DNA of 64,000 bases from Micromonospora sp. WMMD980 (GTDB lineage Bacteria > Actinomycetota > Actinomycetes > Mycobacteriales > Micromonosporaceae): assembly GCF_029626035.1 (NCBI RefSeq), contig NZ_JARUBE010000003.1:1116001-1180000 (forward strand). Reading direction: 5' to 3'. Position 1 is the stretch's first letter. Each line of letters starts with the position of its first letter. Positions 54,289-63,285 of the stretch are shown here, piece after piece. Made by a program: the position numbers and the translations under genes. The notes under the pieces were generated by a model. That model saw only the letters and a list, made by a program, of their open reading frames with translations. It ran no database searches and was not told the origin of the DNA.

Positions 54289-55593
54289 ATGGCGCCTTGG
54301 CGCACCCCGCCCCGTCGCAGAGCCGCGGGCATGAGATTGGCCGCCGGGCTGACCGCCGCCGCGCTCGCCGTGACCGCGAGCGGCTGCGGTGGCGGCGACG
54401 GCGGCTCGGGTGGCAAGACCACCCTCACCGTCGCGGTGTTCAGCGACTTCGGGTACGATCCCCTGGTCAAGGAATACATGACCGCGCACCCCGACATCGA
54501 GGTGAAGATCCGCAAGGCGGAGTTCGACCCGCACCACAAGCAACTCGCCACCCGGCTGGCCGCCGGTGCCGGCGCGGCCGACATCGAGGCGGTGGAGGAG
54601 GGCTTCCTGCCGCAGTTCCGGCAGTCCAAGGACAAGTTCGTCAACCTCGCCGACCACGGCGCGGCGGACCTGAAGAGCCAGTGGCTGCCGTGGAAGTGGG
54701 AGCAGGGCGTCGCCGACGGCGGCGCGTTCGTGATGGGTCTCGGCACCGACATGGGCGGTCTCGCGCTGTGCTACCGCGCGGACCTCTTCAAGGCCGCCGG
54801 TCTGCCGACCGCCCGGGACGAGGTGTCCAAGCTCTACACGAGTTGGGACGACTACTTCGCCGTCGGTCAGCGGTTCGTGGCCTCCGGCAGCAAGGCAAAG
54901 TGGTTCGACAGCGCCGGCAACGTCTACAGCGCCATGATCAACCAGTTGCCGTACGGCTACTTCGACCCCAGCGACCAGTACGTCGGCGACACAAACCCGC
55001 AGATCAGGGACACCTTCGCCAAGGTCGCCACGGCGGCCAGCGGCAAGGGCATGTCGGCTCAGCTCGACCCGTTCAGCCAGCAGTGGAACGTCGGATTCAA
55101 GCAGGGCACGTTCGCCACCCTTCCGTGCCCGAGCTGGATGCTCGGCCTGATCAAGGACGGCTCCGGGCCTGCCAACGCCGGCAAGTGGGACATCGCCAAG
55201 GTGCCCGGCAGCGGCGGCAACTGGGGCGGATCATTCCTGACCGTACCGAAGCAGGGCAAGCACCCCAAGGAAGCCTACGAGCTGGCGAAGTTCCTCACCT
55301 CACCGGAGTCGGAGACCAAGATCTTCCAGAACGTCGGAAGTCTGCCCTCACAGCCCGGCCCGCTGAAAGACCCGGCGGTGCTCGACTTCCGCAACGAGTA
55401 CTTCAACAACGCCCCGGTGGGCGAGATCTTCGCCCGCTCGGGTGAGACCCTGCGCCCCAACTACCGGGGCACCCGTGACGGCGACGTCCGGCCGGTCTTC
55501 GGACGCGCGTTGGCCCGCGTCGAGCAGGGCAAGCAGTCGCCCGACGCGGCCTGGCAGGCCGCGCTCGGTGAGGCCCGGAAGACCCTCGGCTGA
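54289..55593 (+). CDS. ABC transporter sugar-binding lipoprotein
   Basis: 434 aa from ATG 54289 with GGAGGAGG upstream. Lipobox TASGC at about residue 33, then a Gly/Ser linker. Extracellular solute-binding protein family 1: VFSDFGYDPLVKEYMTAHPDIEV, ATRLAAGAGAADIEAVEEG, FVMGLGTDMGGLALCYRADLFKAAGLP and FLTVPKQGKHPKEAYELAKFL. Captures an oligosaccharide for the two permeases downstream. No ATPase gene is in the operon; a shared MsiK-type ATPase elsewhere is usual in actinobacteria. Confidence 0.9.
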   Translation: MAPWRTPPRRRAAGMRLAAGLTAAALAVTASGCGGGDGGSGGKTTLTVAVFSDFGYDPLVKEYMTAHPDIEVKIRKAEFDPHHKQLATRLAAGAGAADIEAVEEGFLPQFRQSKDKFVNLADHGAADLKSQWLPWKWEQGVADGGAFVMGLGTDMGGLALCYRADLFKAAGLPTARDEVSKLYTSWDDYFAVGQRFVASGSKAKWFDSAGNVYSAMINQLPYGYFDPSDQYVGDTNPQIRDTFAKVATAASGKGMSAQLDPFSQQWNVGFKQGTFATLPCPSWMLGLIKDGSGPANAGKWDIAKVPGSGGNWGGSFLTVPKQGKHPKEAYELAKFLTSPESETKIFQNVGSLPSQPGPLKDPAVLDFRNEYFNNAPVGEIFARSGETLRPNYRGTRDGDVRPVFGRALARVEQGKQSPDAAWQAALGEARKTLG

Positions 55594-55606
55594 TCGGCTG
55601 TCGACC

Positions 55607-55638
55607 GCGGGTGGCACGGACATGTCCGTGCCACCCGC
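55607..55638 (+). promoter_or_regulatory. Intercistronic perfect stem-loop
   Basis: 32-base perfect inverted repeat (GCGGGTGGCACGGACA and its reverse complement) in the 70-bp gap between the binding-protein gene and the first permease. Such structures protect the upstream mRNA or reduce read-through, giving more binding protein than permease. It could also act as a partial terminator. Confidence 0.7.
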
Positions 55639-55663
55639 CCCGACGCGAACCCTCGGAGTTGAC

Positions 55664-56635
55664 ATGACCACCGACGTGAGCCTCCGCCGCGCCGCCCGGC
55701 ACCGACCCGCGACCCCACCTCCTGCGGCCCGCCGCCGCACGCTGGCTGACATGCTGGACCGCCGGACGACCCCGTACCTGTTCATCGCGCCGTTCTTCGT
55801 CCTGTTCGGAGCCTTCGGACTGTTCCCCCTGCTCGCCACGTTCTGGATGTCGCTGCACGACTGGCACCTGATCAACGGCGACGGCGGCTGGACCGGCGTG
55901 CAGAACTACCGCACGCTCCTCGCCGACGGCGACTTCTGGAACGCGCTGTTCAACACCCTGAGCCTGTTCGTCATCTCCACCGTGCCGCAACTGCTGCTGG
56001 CCCTCGGCCTCGCGGCGGCGCTGAACACCACGCTGCGCGCTCGTACGTTCTGGCGGGCCGGGGTGCTGGTGCCCAACATCGTCTCGGTGGTCGCCGTGGC
56101 GCTGGTCTTCGCCCAGGTCTTCGGCAAGGACGCCGGCATCGCGAACTGGCTGCTCGGCTTCGTCGGGGTCGACCCGATCAACTGGCAGGCCGAGAAGTGG
56201 TCCGCGCACCTGGGCATCAGCATGATCGTCATCTGGCGCTGGACCGGCTACAACGCGCTGATCTACCTGGCCGCCATGCAGGCCGTGCCGGCCGACCTCT
56301 ACGAGTCGGCCCGGCTCGACGGCGCCTCGGCCTGGTCGGCGTTCTGGCACGTCACGGTCCCGATGATCCGACCGACGATCCTGTTCACCACAGTGGTGTC
56401 GACAATCGGGGGATTGCAGTTGTTCGCCGAACCACTGCTCTTCGACGGCCAGGGTGAGCCCAACGGCGGCTCGGACCGCCAGTTCCAGACCGTGACCATG
56501 TACCTCTACGAAAAGGGCTTCACGCTCTTCGACGCCGGCTCCGCCTCCGCGGTCGCCTGGCTGCTGTTCCTACTCATCGCCGTGTTCGCGCTGGTGAACT
56601 TCCTCGCGGTCCGGCGCTCGGTGGCGAGCCGGTGA
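55664..56635 (+). CDS. ABC sugar transporter permease (MalF-like)
   Basis: 323 aa, six hydrophobic helices after a basic N-terminus. Family features: YLFIAPFFVLFGAFGLFPLL, TGVQNYRTLLADGDFWNALFNT and the cytoplasmic EAA loop YESARLDGASAWSAFWHVTVP that contacts the ATPase. Starts ATG 55664 with GGAG upstream; the next permease starts 13 bp after its stop. Imports the sugar bound by the 54289 protein. Confidence 0.9.
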   Translation: MTTDVSLRRAARHRPATPPPAARRRTLADMLDRRTTPYLFIAPFFVLFGAFGLFPLLATFWMSLHDWHLINGDGGWTGVQNYRTLLADGDFWNALFNTLSLFVISTVPQLLLALGLAAALNTTLRARTFWRAGVLVPNIVSVVAVALVFAQVFGKDAGIANWLLGFVGVDPINWQAEKWSAHLGISMIVIWRWTGYNALIYLAAMQAVPADLYESARLDGASAWSAFWHVTVPMIRPTILFTTVVSTIGGLQLFAEPLLFDGQGEPNGGSDRQFQTVTMYLYEKGFTLFDAGSASAVAWLLFLLIAVFALVNFLAVRRSVASR

Positions 56636-56648
56636 AGGGAAGACGACC

Positions 56649-57530
56649 ATGGTGACCTCCACGCGTGTCGGTGCCGCGCCCCCTCTCGCGGCCCGGCCGG
56701 GCCGCTACTCGCGCGGCCGCCGGCCCGGGACATTGATCTACCTGTTCCTCGCCGCCGTGCTGGTGGCCTCGATGTTCCCGCTCTACTGGACCTTCGTGGT
56801 CGCCAGCAACGACAACAGCGTCATCGGCAACACGACCCCACCGCTGACACCCGGTGGGCACCTGCTGGACAACATCGCCCGGGTCTTCGACAGCTCCGAC
56901 TTCGGGGTGGCGCTGACCAACTCGTTCCTGGTCGCCACCTCCGTCGCGGTGGGCAACGTCTTCTTCGCCTCACTCGCCGGCTTCGCGTTCGCCCGCCTGC
57001 GCTTCCGGGGCCGCAACGCCCTGCTCGTGCTGGTCATCTCCACCATGATGGTGCCGACCCAACTCGGCATCATCCCGCTCTACCTGCTGATGACCGAGTT
57101 GGGCTGGACCGGTCGGCTGCAGGCGCTCATCGTCCCCGCGCTGGTCTCCGCGTTCGGTGTCTTCTGGATGCGACAGGCGGTCGAGGAGACCGTGCCGGCG
57201 GAACTCGTCGAGGCGGCCCGAGTCGACGGGTGCAGCCTGATCCGGGTGTTCTGGCACGTCGCGCTTCCGGCGATCCGGCCCGCCGCCGCAGTGCTGGGCC
57301 TGTTCACCTTCATGACGGCGTGGAACGACTTCTTCTGGCCGCTGGTGGTGCTCAACCCGGAGAACCCGACCGTCCAGGTGGCGTTGTCGGTGCTGGCCAG
57401 CGGCTACTACACCGACTACGCCCTGATGCTCACCGGCGCCACGCTAGGCGTGCTTCCGGTGCTCGTGGTCTTCGTCCTTCTGGCCCGACAGATCGTCGGC
57501 GGAATCATGCAGGGAGCGGTCAAGGGATGA
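56649..57530 (+). CDS. ABC sugar transporter permease (MalG-like)
   Basis: 293 aa with six helices. N-terminal YLFLAAVLVASMFPLYWTF and the EAA loop ELVEAARVDGCSLIRVFWHVAL; FTFMTAWNDFFWPLVVL is typical of MalG-type carbohydrate permeases. Stop codon overlaps the GH43 start by 4 bp (ATGA), so import and cleavage are coupled. Confidence 0.9.
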   Translation: MVTSTRVGAAPPLAARPGRYSRGRRPGTLIYLFLAAVLVASMFPLYWTFVVASNDNSVIGNTTPPLTPGGHLLDNIARVFDSSDFGVALTNSFLVATSVAVGNVFFASLAGFAFARLRFRGRNALLVLVISTMMVPTQLGIIPLYLLMTELGWTGRLQALIVPALVSAFGVFWMRQAVEETVPAELVEAARVDGCSLIRVFWHVALPAIRPAAAVLGLFTFMTAWNDFFWPLVVLNPENPTVQVALSVLASGYYTDYALMLTGATLGVLPVLVVFVLLARQIVGGIMQGAVKG

Positions 57531-59164
57531 CGGAACTGCTCGCGCCCGGACGGCCCGGCCCCGCCGGCGAGGACACGGCTCTGATCCGCAACCCGGTGCT
57601 GCCCGGCTTCCACCCCGATCCGTCGATCCTGCGGGTCGGCGACGACTACTACCTCGCCACCTCCACCTTCGAGTGGTATCCGGGGGTACGAGTGCACCAC
57701 TCCCGGGACCTGGTGCACTGGCGCCCGCTCGGTGGTGTGCTGACCGATCGGCGTCTGCTGGACCTGACCGGATGTCCGGACTCGGGCGGGGTGTGGGCAC
57801 CCTGCCTGTCCCACGTCGACGGCGAGTTCCACCTGGTGTTCACCGACGTCGACTCGTACACCGGCGGGTTCTGGGACACCCCCAACTTCGTCACCACCGC
57901 ACCGTCGATCGACGGGCCCTGGTCCGACCCGGCGCCGTTGCACGCCCGCGGCTTCGACCCCTCGCTGTTCCACGACGACGACGGCCGCAGTTGGCTGCTG
58001 TCCAACGCCTGCGACTGGCGGCCGGGCCGGTCCTGGGCCGGCGGGATCATCGCGCAGGAGTACGACCGACGCCGGCGTGTCCTGGTCGGCGAGCCGATCA
58101 TCCTCTTCGACGGCACTCCGGCCGGCTTCACCGAGGGGCCGCATCTGTATCGCCGAGGGGACTGGTACTACCTCATCACCGCGGAGGGCGGCACCGGTTG
58201 GGAGCACCAGGTGACCGTGGCCCGCTCCCGCACGCTGACCGGCCCATATGTCGCCGATCCCGATGGACCGATGCTCACCTCGACCCACCGCCCGGATCTG
58301 CCGCTGCAGAAGGCCGGCCACGGCAGTCTGGTCGCCGCCCCGAACGACCAGTGGTATCTCGCGCACCTCACCGCGCGCCCGCTCGGCCGCCGGGGCGCCT
58401 GTGTCCTCGGTCGGGAAACCGCGCTGCAGCGCGTCGACTGGACGGTGCACGGCTGGCCGCGCGTCGAGGGCGGCATACCGCACGAGCGGGTTCCCGGCCC
58501 CCGGCTACCAGCAAGGCCGTGGCGGGAGGCGCCGCAGACCGACGACTTCGACGCCGGTCGGCTCGACCCGGCCTGGAGCACCCTGCGCCGGCCGCCGTCG
58601 CCGGACTGGCTGTCGCTGACCGCACGCCCCGGTCACCTGCGGCTCGCGGGCGGCCAGTCGCCGTCATCACGGCATCGGGTGAGTCTGGTCGCCCGGCGGA
58701 TCGAGCACCCACGCGCCACCTTCTCGGCGGTGGTCGACTTCATCCCCCGCTCGTACCAGCACCTGGCCGGGCTGGTCGCCTACTACAACACCCGCAACTG
58801 GTACTACGCCCACCTCACCTGCCAGGACGGCGTCGGCGTGGTGGCGGACGTGCTGACCTGCCGACGTGGACGGTTGCGCCGTCTCGGCCGGCCGGTGCCG
58901 GTGCACGGGCCGGTCGAGCTGCACGTCGCGCTGGACGGGCCGGCACTGCGCTTCGCCCAGGGCGCGCCGGGGGCGGCGCCGATCTGGTGGCCGGACGTGT
59001 TCGACGCGACGATCCTCTCCGACGAGCACGCGACCGAGATCGTCGACGGGGTGCCCGAGGTGTGGGGCTTCACGGGTGCCTTCTTCGGTCTGTGGGTTCA
59101 GGACCTGACCGGCGGCGACGCGTACGCCGACTTCGACCGGACGACGTACCGGGCGGCGCGGTAG
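57527..59164 (+). CDS. Cytoplasmic GH43 beta-xylosidase / alpha-L-arabinofuranosidase
   Basis: 545 aa, no signal peptide. Five-bladed propeller GH43 domain about 18-330: Asp31 in LPGFHPDPSILRV (base), FDPSLFHDDDG (pKa-modulating Asp region), and TEGPHLYRRGDWYY (acid Glu). C-terminal concanavalin-like beta-sandwich about 345-545 as in GH43 xylosidases (HLAGLVAYYNTRNWYYAHL). Translationally coupled to the importer, so it probably cleaves imported xylo- or arabino-oligosaccharides inside the cell. Confidence 0.9.
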   Translation: MTELLAPGRPGPAGEDTALIRNPVLPGFHPDPSILRVGDDYYLATSTFEWYPGVRVHHSRDLVHWRPLGGVLTDRRLLDLTGCPDSGGVWAPCLSHVDGEFHLVFTDVDSYTGGFWDTPNFVTTAPSIDGPWSDPAPLHARGFDPSLFHDDDGRSWLLSNACDWRPGRSWAGGIIAQEYDRRRRVLVGEPIILFDGTPAGFTEGPHLYRRGDWYYLITAEGGTGWEHQVTVARSRTLTGPYVADPDGPMLTSTHRPDLPLQKAGHGSLVAAPNDQWYLAHLTARPLGRRGACVLGRETALQRVDWTVHGWPRVEGGIPHERVPGPRLPARPWREAPQTDDFDAGRLDPAWSTLRRPPSPDWLSLTARPGHLRLAGGQSPSSRHRVSLVARRIEHPRATFSAVVDFIPRSYQHLAGLVAYYNTRNWYYAHLTCQDGVGVVADVLTCRRGRLRRLGRPVPVHGPVELHVALDGPALRFAQGAPGAAPIWWPDVFDATILSDEHATEIVDGVPEVWGFTGAFFGLWVQDLTGGDAYADFDRTTYRAAR

Positions 59165-59210
59165 CGCGTCGGACGCGGTGGGGGTGACCCGTGGCGCCGT
59201 GCTGGGTCAT

Positions 59211-59220
59211 GTTTCGAAAA
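59211..59220. promoter_or_regulatory. GTTTCGAAAA operator-like site
   Basis: Contains the TTTCGAAA core, 175 bp upstream of the sialidase-fold gene and 46 bp after the GH43 stop. Same core as the LacI/ABC operator. Confidence 0.55.
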
Positions 59221-59394
59221 CACTGGTTCGGACATCGACGAGCATTGCATCCTGTCGATCGAAGCGTTGCCCTGGCGTTCCAGCCAGAACATCCTCGCGC
59301 GGGCTCCGGTCCGCCCGCCACCGGGCGGCGGGCGGACCGGAGCCGGCCGGCGGCTGCGATCCGCCGGGAGCGCGTACCACCACCGGGAGACACC

Positions 59395-61566
59395 ATGACC
59401 ACACGACGACAAGAGTTGCCCGGCCACACTGGCCCCGCGCCCGCACGAGCCCGGCCCGTCGGTCCCACATCCACGAGCCCGGTCCCGCGACGGCTCACCG
59501 GACGACGCCGCCGAGGGTGGGGAGACGGACCGGTCGGTGCCCGCGCATCCCGACTCGTCGTGGTCGCCGTCCTGACCCTCGCCGGCGTCGTCGCCGCGCT
59601 CGCCGCACCCGGGGCCGCCCGCCCGGCCGCGGCGGCTGGCGGGACACCCGTCGACGGTCAGGCCGCCCTCTATCCACGCGCGGTACGGCTTGCCAGCTCC
59701 GGCGCCGCGAACGGGCGGGTGATCCTCACCGTCACGCAGTTCCCGGCCGGCGGACCGGTCGCGGGCATCTACGAGAGCACCACCGACGGTCCCTTCCGCC
59801 GCGTCGGCACGGTCACCGACCCGGAGGCTCGGCGGGGCCTGTGCTGCACCACGCTGTTCGAGCTGCCGCGACCGCTCGGCGGGCTGCCCGCTGGCACCTT
59901 GCTCTGGGCGGGCAGCGTCGGTCAGGACGGCGGGTCCGACCGGCGCATGTCGATCCGCGTCTGGGCGAGCAACGACGTGGGCCGCACCTGGCGCTACCTG
60001 TCCACCGTCGCCCAGTCGGGCAACGCCGGCGGGCTGTGGGAACCGGAGTTCTTCCTCGACGCGGCCGGCCGCCTTGTCGCGCACCTCGCCGACGAGAGCC
60101 AGCCCGGCCGAAGCCAGGTCCTCGTGCAGTCGATCAGCACCGACGGGCTCACCTGGTCAACGCGGTCGCCGATCGTGACCGGACCGCAGCCGGGGCACCG
60201 CCCCGGCATGCCCGCCGTCCGCCGGATGCCCAACGGCACCTACCTGCTGGCGTACGAGGTGTGCGGCTTCGGCGGCCAGTACGACTGCGCGGTGCGCTCC
60301 CGCACCTCCGTGGACGGAACGACCTGGGGCGACCCGGCCCGGCTCGACCCCGTGGTCCAGACCGCGGACGGGCGCTACCTGACCGCCACCCCCACGCTCG
60401 CCACCACCGCGACCGGCCGTGTGCTGCTCGTCGCGCAGCGGGTCCGTAACGCCGACGGCACCGAGGCCGCCCTCAACGGCCGAGCGCTGTTCGTCAACCT
60501 GGACAACGGTCGAGGCTCCTGGTATCCGGCACCCGCTCCGGTGGCGGTGCCCGGCGCGCGTCCCGGCGTCTGCCCCAACTACAGCCCCACTCTGGTGCCA
60601 TCCGCCGACGGCTCCGCACTGTTGCAGGTCAGCACCGATGACGCTGCCGACGGCACCTGTCGCGCCTACTCGGCCTCCGCGCTGCTGCCGCCGAGTTCGG
60701 CGCGCCCCGGACGCTTCGTCGGCGGCGCCGGAAGCTGCGTCGACGTCGCGGGCGGCGGCGCGGCCAACGGCGCCGCGGTGCAACTGTGGCAGTGCAACGA
60801 CGCACCGGTGCAGCGGTGGACCCTGCGACCCGACGGATCGGTCGGCGCCCAGGGACGGTGCCTGGACGTGCCCGGGGCAGCATCCGGGGCCGGCACCAGA
60901 CTGCAGATCTGGGACTGCAACGGCTCACCGGCCCAGCAGTGGCTGCGCCGCGGCGACGCACTGGTCAACCCGAACTCCGGCCGGTGCCTCGACGCACCCG
61001 GCGGCGCGACCGCCAACGGCACCCGCCTGCAACTGTGGGACTGCAACGGTCTCGCGCCACAACGCTTCCCGTTCGTCGCGGCGGTGGATCACCCACCGCA
61101 ACTGCGTCCCGGAAGCACCGTCTCCCTGCGCGTCACCACACCCGGGTTCACCGACCGCTACCTGCGCCATCGGAACTTCCTCTCGGTGACGTCGGTGCTC
61201 GACGCCGGCGCCGCCGAGCCCGACCGACGCGACGCGACGTTCCGCGTCCAGTCAGGGCTGGCGGACCCGACCTGCGTCTCCCTGGCGGCCGTCAACGTCT
61301 CCGGCGCCTACCTGCGGCACCGCGACTTCCGGGTACGGCTGGACAGCTTCACCGACACCGCGCTGTTCCGCGCCGACGCCACCTTCTGCCCGGAGAGCAC
61401 CCCGGGCGGAGTCCGCCTCCGCTCACTCAACCTGACCGACCGCTACCTGCGGCACTACGACGCCACCGGATACATCGCCGAGCCCGCAGGCGGCAACGCC
61501 TTCGACAACCCCGCCCACTTCGACGACGACACCGTCTGGCAGCCGACCGCCCCACTCGCTCCCTGA
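59395..61566 (+). CDS. Secreted sialidase-fold (GH93-like) glycosidase with CBM13 and AbfB domains
   Basis: 723 aa from ATG 59395 with GGGAGA upstream. Long basic N-terminus then a membrane-export segment (about 52-80). Six-bladed-propeller-like domain about 85-440 with Asp-box style repeats (IYESTTDGPFRRVG, VWASNDVGRTWRYL, ISTDGLTWS) and GLWEPEFFLDAAG, RPGMPAVRRMPNGTYLLAYE. Then a CBM13 trefoil (about 440-565) and an AbfB trefoil (about 575-715; DRYLRHRNFL, GAYLRHRDFRV, DRYLRHYDATG). The layout suggests an exo-arabinanase or similar arabinan/arabinoxylan enzyme; GH93 assignment is tentative. Confidence 0.8.
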   Translation: MTTRRQELPGHTGPAPARARPVGPTSTSPVPRRLTGRRRRGWGDGPVGARASRLVVVAVLTLAGVVAALAAPGAARPAAAAGGTPVDGQAALYPRAVRLASSGAANGRVILTVTQFPAGGPVAGIYESTTDGPFRRVGTVTDPEARRGLCCTTLFELPRPLGGLPAGTLLWAGSVGQDGGSDRRMSIRVWASNDVGRTWRYLSTVAQSGNAGGLWEPEFFLDAAGRLVAHLADESQPGRSQVLVQSISTDGLTWSTRSPIVTGPQPGHRPGMPAVRRMPNGTYLLAYEVCGFGGQYDCAVRSRTSVDGTTWGDPARLDPVVQTADGRYLTATPTLATTATGRVLLVAQRVRNADGTEAALNGRALFVNLDNGRGSWYPAPAPVAVPGARPGVCPNYSPTLVPSADGSALLQVSTDDAADGTCRAYSASALLPPSSARPGRFVGGAGSCVDVAGGGAANGAAVQLWQCNDAPVQRWTLRPDGSVGAQGRCLDVPGAASGAGTRLQIWDCNGSPAQQWLRRGDALVNPNSGRCLDAPGGATANGTRLQLWDCNGLAPQRFPFVAAVDHPPQLRPGSTVSLRVTTPGFTDRYLRHRNFLSVTSVLDAGAAEPDRRDATFRVQSGLADPTCVSLAAVNVSGAYLRHRDFRVRLDSFTDTALFRADATFCPESTPGGVRLRSLNLTDRYLRHYDATGYIAEPAGGNAFDNPAHFDDDTVWQPTAPLAP

Positions 61567-61615
61567 ACCACCCGCGTTCCACCGCGACTGTCCACTTCTC
61601 ACCGAGGAGGATCCA

Positions 61616-62812
61616 TTGAACTGGCGATTCCGCCCACTCGCCGCCGCCGCCGCGCTGGTGGTCACCGCGGCCACCGCGCTGCTGGCGGTCAGCACGGCCC
61701 CGGCCAGCGCCGCGCCGCTGCTGTGCGACCAGTACGCCACCGCCCAGGTCCAGGGCGGTCGGTACATCGTGCAGAACAACCGCTGGGGTGCCAGCACCAC
61801 CCAGTGCATCGACGTGTCGAACGCCGGCTTCACGGTGACCCGCGCCGACCACAACAACTCCACCAGTGGCCCGCCGGCCTCCTACCCGTCCATCTACGCC
61901 GGCTGCCACTACGGCGCCTGCACCGCCAACAGCGGCCTGCCGGCCCGGGTGGCCGGGTTGAACAACCCCAGGGCCACGTTCAACATCAGCACCCCCAACG
62001 CCGGCGAGTGGGACGCGGCCTTCGACCTGTGGTTCGACGCCAATCCCAACCCGGCCGGGCAGAACTACGGCGCCGAACTGATGATCTGGACCAACCACCG
62101 CGGCCGCCCACAACCCATCGGCAGCCGGGTCGCCACCGTCACCATCGAGGGCGGCACCTGGGACGTGTGGTTCGGCAACATCGGGTGGAACGTCATCTCC
62201 TACGTGCGGACCACGCCGAGCAACACGTTCGCCAACTTCAGCCTGAAGTCCTTCATCAACGACTCCGTCGGCCGTGGAAAGATCAACACGAACTGGTACA
62301 TGACGAGCGTTCAGGCCGGCTTCGAGCCCTGGATCGGCGGCGCCGGCCTGGCCGTCAACCTCTTCGACTTCAACATCAACGGCAACGCCGCCGGGGGCGG
62401 TGGTGGCGGAGGCGGCGGTACCTCGGTCATCCGGGGGGTGGCCTCCAACCGGTGCGTCGACGTGGCCGGCTGGGGCAAGGCCGACGGGACCCCGGTGCAG
62501 CTCTACGACTGCTTCCCGAACAACGGCAACCAGCAGTGGCGTCGCGTCGGCAACACGTTCGTCAGCAACGACTCCGGCAAGTGCCTGGACGTCTCCGGTG
62601 GGCGCACCGCCAACGGTAGCGTTGTGCAACTCTGGTCCTGCCTGAACAACGGCGCTCAGCAATGGATACCGAACAGCGACGGGTCGATCGTGAACCCGAA
62701 CTCGGGTAAGTGCCTCGACGCCACCGAGTTCGGAACGGCCAACGGCACCAGATTGCAGATCTGGGAATGTGGTCGGCCGCTGGGCGGCAACCAGCAGTGG
62801 CAGCTGGGCTGA
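61616..62812 (+). CDS. Secreted GH12 endoglucanase/xyloglucanase with CBM13
   Basis: 398 aa from TTG 61616 with GAGGAGG upstream. Signal peptide about 1-33. GH12 jelly-roll about 35-255: nucleophile Glu154 in YGAELMIWTNH and acid/base Glu237 in QAGFEPWIGG; WDVWFGNIGWNVISY between. Gly-rich linker then CBM13 trefoil (about 270-398), whose last two repeats are nearly identical to those of the GH5 enzyme at 41527. 49 bp after the sialidase-fold gene, so probably co-transcribed. Confidence 0.92.
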   Translation: MNWRFRPLAAAAALVVTAATALLAVSTAPASAAPLLCDQYATAQVQGGRYIVQNNRWGASTTQCIDVSNAGFTVTRADHNNSTSGPPASYPSIYAGCHYGACTANSGLPARVAGLNNPRATFNISTPNAGEWDAAFDLWFDANPNPAGQNYGAELMIWTNHRGRPQPIGSRVATVTIEGGTWDVWFGNIGWNVISYVRTTPSNTFANFSLKSFINDSVGRGKINTNWYMTSVQAGFEPWIGGAGLAVNLFDFNINGNAAGGGGGGGGGTSVIRGVASNRCVDVAGWGKADGTPVQLYDCFPNNGNQQWRRVGNTFVSNDSGKCLDVSGGRTANGSVVQLWSCLNNGAQQWIPNSDGSIVNPNSGKCLDATEFGTANGTRLQIWECGRPLGGNQQWQLG

Positions 62813-62873
62813 TGCCGGAAGCACACGCATCGACGACGAAAAGGGAGTAGGAGATCAGTCTGACGCTCGGGTT

Positions 62874-62910
62874 CCACGACCGCACCGGTGCTCGATCGGT
62901 GCGGTCGTGG
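62874..62910 (+). terminator. Hairpin after the GH12 gene
   Basis: 14-bp perfect arms CCACGACCGCACCG (62874-62887) and CGGTGCGGTCGTGG (62897-62910) with a 9-base loop, 61 bp past the GH12 stop. Confidence 0.75.
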
Positions 62911-62949
62911 CGGGGCCCCGGTCGACCTCCGGTGCAGGTGCCACCCGAT

Positions 62950-63117
62950 AGCCTTGTACCGCCTCAACGGCATCTACCGACCGTTCATCGACGACAGGCC
63001 GCTGATCGAGGGCATGGGGGCGCGCGGTCGGACGGCGTAGTCCCGACGATCCGCAGTGGCACATCAGCGACCCGCTTCGACGACCTCGCAGAACGCATGT
63101 GGGCTCGCCTGGCATGA
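62950..63117 (+). pseudogene. Possible gene remnant, unassigned
   Basis: Coding-like third positions in two overlapping frames: LYRLNGIYRPFIDDRPLIEG (to a stop near 63040) and, one base back, TSATRFDDLAERMWARLA ending at 63117. Joining them with one base gives a continuous C-terminal tail. No family recognised. The rest of 62911-63285 shows nothing convincing. Confidence 0.25.
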
Positions 63118-63285
63118 CCCGAGCCGGCGGAAGCCCGCCGGGACGCGCCAGTTACACCTCGTGAGGTAGGCGAGGGTTTCAGCTACCACGGAGGGCTTCC
63201 GGTCTCCGTAGGGCCGGGGTCGGCAGGCTGCTGAGCTGATGTCATCAGCACGGGCTGATCGCCGTCGGCTTACGGCCGACCAGGA

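Noticed and set aside
41433..62812. Whole glycosidase region as a mobile island
   Set aside because: No integrase, transposase, flanking repeats or tRNA, and its base composition matches the surroundings; the LacI remnant alone is not proof of transfer.
63155..63235. Repeated-looking segment with small inverted repeats after the GH island, considered as an attachment site or riboswitch
   Set aside because: No recognisable integrase, tRNA end or conserved aptamer; inverted repeats are short and imperfect.
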